DNA of 8,903 nucleotides from WTJX01 sp045106295 (lineage in GTDB: Bacteria > Bacteroidota > Bacteroidia > Cytophagales > JAAEPT01): the NCBI GenBank assembly GCA_045106295.1, contig JBGCEI010000090.1:1-8903 (forward strand), given 5' to 3'. Made by a program: the position numbers and the translations under genes. Positions 5,815 through 8,903 of the stretch are shown here, piece by piece. The first letter of the stretch is position 1; each line of letters starts with the position of its first letter. A model generated the notes under the pieces. The model was given only the letters and a program-made list of their open reading frames with translations, searched no databases and was not told the DNA's origin.

Positions 5815-6834
5815 ATGTCTACTCGATCAAACATAGCATTCCTTTCTAAAATCAGCTTTAAAAAAGTAGCTAATTCTATTCAGCTTTATCTGAGTTATTA
5901 TCTTTCTAAACTTGTTAAAAAGCCTATTCACTGGGGAATGCCATCGGCGATTGCTTTTGAACCGACTACCTCCTGTAATTTACGTTGTCCCGAATGTCCG
6001 AGTGGGTTACGTAGTTTTAGTAGACCAACGGGTATGCTTGAAGAGTCATTGTTTCATTCGGTGATTGATGAATTGGCGCCAACATTGAGTTACCTGACTT
6101 TTTATTTTCAAGGAGAGCCGTATTTAAATTCACGTTTTTTAGAAATGGTAAACTATGCTAATAAAAAGAAAATTTATACTGCTACTTCTACTAATGCGCA
6201 TTATTTAGATTCGGTTAATGCAGAAAAGACGGTTCGTTCAGGTTTGGATAAACTTATTATTTCCATAGACGGTACGTCACAAGAAACCTACGAGGCTTAC
6301 CGAATAGGTGGGGATTTAGAAAAAGTAAAAGAAGGAACGAAGCATATTGTTCATTGGAAGAAGAAACTGAAAAGTACTACTCCACATATTGTGTTTCAGT
6401 TTTTAGTGGTAAAACCTAATGAACACCAAATAGAGGAAGTGCATCAGTTAGCAAAAGAATTAGGTGTAGATCAAGTGACACTCAAAACAGCACAGATATA
6501 TGATTATGAAAATGGAAATTCACTAATCCCTGAAAATGAAAAATATTCACGTTACAAGCGTAAGAAAAATGGAGGTTACCAAATCAAAAATACATTAAGC
6601 AATAGCTGTTGGAAAATGTGGTATTCCTGTGTGATTACTTGGGATGGGAAAGTGGTTCCTTGTTGTTTCGATAAAGATGCTAATCATCCAATGGGAAGCA
6701 CTTCTAGCCAATCGTTTAAAAGCCTTTGGAATAGTGATTCCTATCAACGGTTTAGGCAGAGCTTATTAATTTCTCGTTCTGAAATAGAGATCTGTAAAAA
6801 TTGTACAGAAGGGACTAAGGTTTTTGCTTCTTAG
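5815..6834 (+). CDS. Radical SAM/SPASM domain protein
   Basis: The protein has 339 residues. The radical SAM core carries CNLRCPEC (Cys54, Cys58, Cys61), the CX3CX2C ligands of the [4Fe-4S] cluster that cleaves S-adenosylmethionine. A glycine-rich FQGEP segment (98-102) follows, and then LIISIDGTSQETYEAYR. The C-terminal SPASM region has Cys265, Cys272, Cys283, Cys284, Cys327 and Cys330, within SCWKMWYSC, VVPCC and ICKNC, for auxiliary clusters. SPASM proteins often modify peptides or enzymes, but this subgroup's substrate cannot be told from sequence. An amphipathic stretch at 14-36 precedes the core. The ATG lacks a Shine-Dalgarno sequence and sits 2 bases after the stop of a 27-codon frame. 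A predicted SGNH lipoprotein follows 49 bases later on the same strand. Confidence 0.93.
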   Translation: MSTRSNIAFLSKISFKKVANSIQLYLSYYLSKLVKKPIHWGMPSAIAFEPTTSCNLRCPECPSGLRSFSRPTGMLEESLFHSVIDELAPTLSYLTFYFQGEPYLNSRFLEMVNYANKKKIYTATSTNAHYLDSVNAEKTVRSGLDKLIISIDGTSQETYEAYRIGGDLEKVKEGTKHIVHWKKKLKSTTPHIVFQFLVVKPNEHQIEEVHQLAKELGVDQVTLKTAQIYDYENGNSLIPENEKYSRYKRKKNGGYQIKNTLSNSCWKMWYSCVITWDGKVVPCCFDKDANHPMGSTSSQSFKSLWNSDSYQRFRQSLLISRSEIEICKNCTEGTKVFAS

Positions 6835-6883
6835 AATAATAATAACTAATATTATGGATTATTGTACAATAAATACGTCTGTT

Positions 6884-7510
6884 ATGAAATTAAACTTAAT
6901 CATTTTCTTATCTGTTTCTCTGTTTTGTTTTTCATGTCAAAATGAAATAAAAGTAGCTTGTATCGGTGATAGTATAACTAATGGAGGGGGGGGAGATCAA
7001 GCATCGTTCTATCCAGTTCAAATGGATCTATTATTGAGCGATGATTTTCAGGTAATGAACTGTGGTGAGAGCGGATCGACTATGCAAAATGATGGGAATA
7101 AGCCATATTGGAATCAAAAAGATTTACATAATGTCTTTATGTATAAGCCTAGTATTGTAACGATTATGTTAGGTACAAATGATTCTAAAACTGATATCTG
7201 GAATGCTCGCAGTTATGAGCTTAGTTATCAATCAATGATTGATACGTTGAAAACATTGGATCCTCAGCCTAAAATCTACCTTTGTACTCCTCCACCTGCA
7301 TACAGTAGTGCTTGGACTATTAGTGATTCAACAATTCGTTTAGGTGTTATCCCAATAGTAGAGAAAATTGCAGAAAGAAATAATATTCAAGTAATTGATG
7401 TATACAATGGGATGACTAATATGTCTGATCTATTTCCTGATGGAATCCACCCTGATAAGGAGGGACGTAAAATTATTGCAGAGATTTTAGTAAAAGGTAT
7501 TAAAGAATAA
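6884..7510 (+). CDS. SGNH/GDSL-family hydrolase, predicted lipoprotein
   Basis: From the ATG at 6884 the product has 208 residues and starts MKLNLIIFLSVSLFCFSC. This is a lipoprotein signal peptide with the acylated Cys at 18; the box is relaxed (CFSC), as is common in Bacteroidota. ATGs at 6824 and 6854 give N-termini that bury the signal peptide, so they were not used. SGNH blocks are block I GDSITNGGG with nucleophile Ser30, Gly61 in NCGESGST, block III GTND with Asn99, and block V DGIHPD with Asp186 and His189. The family comprises esterases and lipases. In Bacteroidota such lipoproteins often deacetylate carbohydrates, but the substrate is unknown. It may be co-transcribed with the radical SAM gene. 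Block I contains an 8-G run. Confidence 0.88.
   Translation: MKLNLIIFLSVSLFCFSCQNEIKVACIGDSITNGGGGDQASFYPVQMDLLLSDDFQVMNCGESGSTMQNDGNKPYWNQKDLHNVFMYKPSIVTIMLGTNDSKTDIWNARSYELSYQSMIDTLKTLDPQPKIYLCTPPPAYSSAWTISDSTIRLGVIPIVEKIAERNNIQVIDVYNGMTNMSDLFPDGIHPDKEGRKIIAEILVKGIKE
6986..6993 (+). repeat. 8-G homopolymer in SGNH block I
   Basis: Eight consecutive Gs encode part of the Gly-rich stretch right after the catalytic GDSITN motif. It is the longest G run in this AT-rich window. Gain or loss of one base would shift the frame near codon 36 and abolish the enzyme. Confidence 0.9.
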
Positions 7511-7513
7511 AAT

Positions 7514-7527
7514 AACTATATATAGTT
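7514..7527. terminator. AT-rich palindrome between convergent genes, possible weak terminator
   Basis: AACTATATATAGTT is a perfect 14-bp palindrome in the 16-bp gap between the stops of the SGNH hydrolase and pdxJ. A convergent junction is where a shared terminator is expected. The stem is nearly all A/T, and only short T-rich stretches follow, so termination activity is doubtful. Confidence 0.25.
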
Positions 7528-8258
7528 TATCTCTTTATAAAGTTAATATCCAATTGTTTCCTGTAGAGTTGAATGGTGTTTTCTAGACCATAATACAAGG
7601 AATCACAGATAAGTGCGTGACCGATGGATACCTCATCTAAATGGGGTAAGGATTGGAAAAAGAAGTTTAAATTCTCTAAATCAAGGTCGTGACCGGCATT
7701 AATCCCTAAGCCTATTTCATGACCACGTTTTGCACAGGCTAGATAAGGAGCAACAGCACTTTCTTTGTTTTGATGAAAATTGGAAGCGTACTGTTCGGTG
7801 TACAATTCTATTCTGTCTGCGCCAACGACTTTTGCTCCTTCTACCATTTTTACCACAGGGTCTACAAAAATAGACACACGAGTTCCTCTTTCTTTTAGTT
7901 CTGAAGTGATGTCGGTTAATAGCTTTTTATTAGCAATAGTATCCCAACCAGCATTGGAGGTTAATACACCTGGAGGGTCTGGGACTAGTGTTGCTTGAGC
8001 AGGTTTTAGGTCTTTGATTAGCTGCATGAAGCGTTTGTCGGGGTAGCCTTCGATATTAAATTCGGTGGTGACTATTTTGGGTAATTCAGTGACATCTTTT
8101 GTAGTAATGTGTCGTTCATCTGGTCGTGGGTGAACGGTGATTCCTTCTGCACCAAAGCGTTCGCAATCTTGTGCTACTTGCAGTACGTTTGGATTATTTC
8201 CTCCTCGGGAATTGCGTAAGGTGGCAATTTTATTGATATTTACACTCAACTTAGTCAT
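7527..8258 (-). CDS. pdxJ: Pyridoxine 5'-phosphate synthase
   Basis: This cytoplasmic TIM-barrel enzyme condenses 1-deoxy-D-xylulose 5-phosphate with 3-amino-2-oxopropyl phosphate to pyridoxine 5'-phosphate, the closing step of DXP-dependent vitamin B6 synthesis. From the ATG at 8258 it has 243 residues, the normal family length, and opens with the typical MTKLSVNINKIATLRN. Other motifs are GITVHPRPDERHI (39-51, with His43, Arg45 and His50), FNIEGYP (67-73, Glu70), PDPPGVLTSNAGWD (93-106), ADRIELYTE (147-155), GLGINAGHDL (183-192, His190) and EVSIGHALI (209-217). An ATG five codons earlier would add only NSYC, and the longer in-frame extension to 8504 runs across yqeY, so both were rejected. 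Transcription converges with the SGNH gene and diverges from yqeY. Confidence 0.97.
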   Translation of the reverse strand: MTKLSVNINKIATLRNSRGGNNPNVLQVAQDCERFGAEGITVHPRPDERHITTKDVTELPKIVTTEFNIEGYPDKRFMQLIKDLKPAQATLVPDPPGVLTSNAGWDTIANKKLLTDITSELKERGTRVSIFVDPVVKMVEGAKVVGADRIELYTEQYASNFHQNKESAVAPYLACAKRGHEIGLGINAGHDLDLENLNFFFQSLPHLDEVSIGHALICDSLYYGLENTIQLYRKQLDINFIKR

Positions 8259-8285
8259 ACAGTAGCTATTCATTATGTTGCTATG

Positions 8286-8316
8286 TAAAGTTAGGTACAC
8301 AAAAGGAAATAGAAAA
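8286..8316 (-). promoter_or_regulatory. Candidate pdxJ promoter
   Basis: On the minus strand TAACTTTA (8293-8286) matches TAnnTTTG at all but the last base. TTTT (8316-8313) stands 19 bases upstream where TTTG is expected. Initiation would fall near 8280 and leave a leader of about 20 bases. The site sits in the 73-bp gap shared with divergent yqeY, for which I see no equally good element. Confidence 0.35.
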
Positions 8317-8331
8317 CTAATTTTTAGAGTC

Positions 8332-8784
8332 ATGTCATTAAAAACTACTATAGAAGCAGATATTAAGAAAGCAATGCTTGCTAGAGAAAAGGATAAGCTG
8401 AGAGCTTTGCGTGCTATTAAAGCGTCTATTTTATTAGCTGAAACTGAAAAAGGAGCTACTGGTGATGACTTAACTCCAGAAAAAGAAATGGCTATTCTTA
8501 CCAAGGCGGTGAAACAAAGAAAAGAGTCTGCAGAAATTTTTATTCAACAAAACAGAGAAGATTTGTCTGCACCAGAATTGGAAGAAGCGGAAATAATAGC
8601 GTCTTATTTACCTGCTCAAATGAGTGAGGAAGAGGTGAAAGAAAAAGTAGCAACTATCATTACTCAAGTAGGGGCAAGTAGCCCGAAAGATATGGGTAAA
8701 GTAATGGGGGTGGCTTCTAAAGAATTAGCTGGTAAAGCTGATGGTAAATTGATTGCTACTTTAGTAAAACAATTGTTAGCATAG
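8332..8784 (+). CDS. yqeY: GatB/YqeY domain protein
   Basis: The protein has 150 residues from the ATG at 8332, the usual YqeY length. It starts MSLKTTIEADIKKAMLAREK; an ATG 57 bases earlier adds an untypical tail, so it was not used. The helical family pattern is present throughout: LRAIKASILLAE, AVKQRKESAEIF, YLPAQMSEEEV, and a C-terminal segment with GKVMGVASKELAGKADGK. The second half resembles the tail domain of the GatB subunit of aspartyl/glutamyl-tRNA amidotransferase, where it contacts tRNA. Stand-alone YqeY has no settled reaction. No strong Shine-Dalgarno sequence is seen. A cvpA-like gene starts 1 base after the stop, suggesting an operon. Confidence 0.95.
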   Translation: MSLKTTIEADIKKAMLAREKDKLRALRAIKASILLAETEKGATGDDLTPEKEMAILTKAVKQRKESAEIFIQQNREDLSAPELEEAEIIASYLPAQMSEEEVKEKVATIITQVGASSPKDMGKVMGVASKELAGKADGKLIATLVKQLLA

Positions 8785-8785
8785 A

Positions 8786-8903
8786 GTGAAGATAATTGAT
8801 GTAGTGATACTTGTGCCTGTACTTTGGGGAGCATACAAAGGGTATGGGAAAGGGTTTATTCTAGAATTGACTTCTTTGATAGCACTGGTAGGAGCTATTT
8901 TTT
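8786..8903 (+). CDS. CvpA-family membrane protein, 3' end beyond window
   Basis: A GTG one base after the yqeY stop opens a frame that stays open for 39 codons to the edge. It reads KIIDVVILVPVLWGAYKGYG and continues to ELTSLIALVGAIF. This is the N-terminus of the CvpA (colicin V production) family: a first transmembrane helix, a basic G-x-x-K-G turn (YGKGF), and the start of the second helix. The family is an inner-membrane protein of poorly defined role in Bacteroidota. No in-frame ATG competes with the GTG. Only the first ~40 residues are visible. Confidence 0.75.
   Translation, partial: MKIIDVVILVPVLWGAYKGYGKGFILELTSLIALVGAIF

Noticed and set aside
7780..7998. 72-residue plus-strand frame inside pdxJ
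   Set aside because: It is antisense to conserved pdxJ motifs and has no independent support.
8259..8504. N-terminal extension of pdxJ to 8504
   Set aside because: It would add 82 residues running antisense through yqeY. PdxJ family proteins start at MTKLSVNINK and are about 240 residues long.

Overview
The window looks like a chromosomal stretch from a Bacteroidota bacterium, probably Cytophagia-like. The base composition is AT-rich, most genes lack a clear Shine-Dalgarno sequence, and several start regions carry the Bacteroidota -7 promoter element TAnnTTTG. The ThiL, EPSP synthase and PdxJ sequences also read as Bacteroidota-type. The phylum call rests on remembered family features and no search was run. 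Most of the window is ordinary housekeeping metabolism interrupted by one rearranged spot.

Left part (1-2390). A secreted heparinase II/III-like polysaccharide lyase runs off the left edge on the minus strand; the window opens inside a 14-A coding tract of this gene. After a short intergenic region with inverted repeats come the last ~105 codons of thiL (thiamine-monophosphate kinase). At about 1474/1475 thiL is cut and joined to a headless IS256-family transposase on the plus strand. That transposase also has a one-base frameshift and an altered tail that runs into the 3' end of aroA. One deletion, from inside thiL to inside an adjacent IS copy, would explain both truncations.

Middle part (2380-5493, all minus strand). 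Transcription runs tpiA, then aroB, then aroA. A strong intrinsic terminator sits between tpiA and aroB. aroB and aroA are 13 bp apart and clearly co-transcribed; they encode steps 2 and 6 of the shikimate pathway. tpiA encodes triose-phosphate isomerase.

Right part (5494-8903). A 321-bp divergent region holds a candidate tpiA promoter and a candidate plus-strand promoter. The plus-strand promoter is followed by a 27-codon reading frame with a good ribosome binding site, which ends 2 bp before a radical SAM/SPASM enzyme that has no site of its own. A predicted SGNH-hydrolase lipoprotein follows. Converging on it is pdxJ (pyridoxine 5'-phosphate synthase). Divergent from pdxJ are yqeY (GatB/YqeY-like) and the start of a cvpA-family gene that runs off the right edge.

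I see no tRNA, rRNA, CRISPR array or recognisable defence or biosynthetic cluster. The items most worth a second look are the thiL/IS junction, which predicts loss of this thiL copy, and the small frame coupled to the radical SAM gene.
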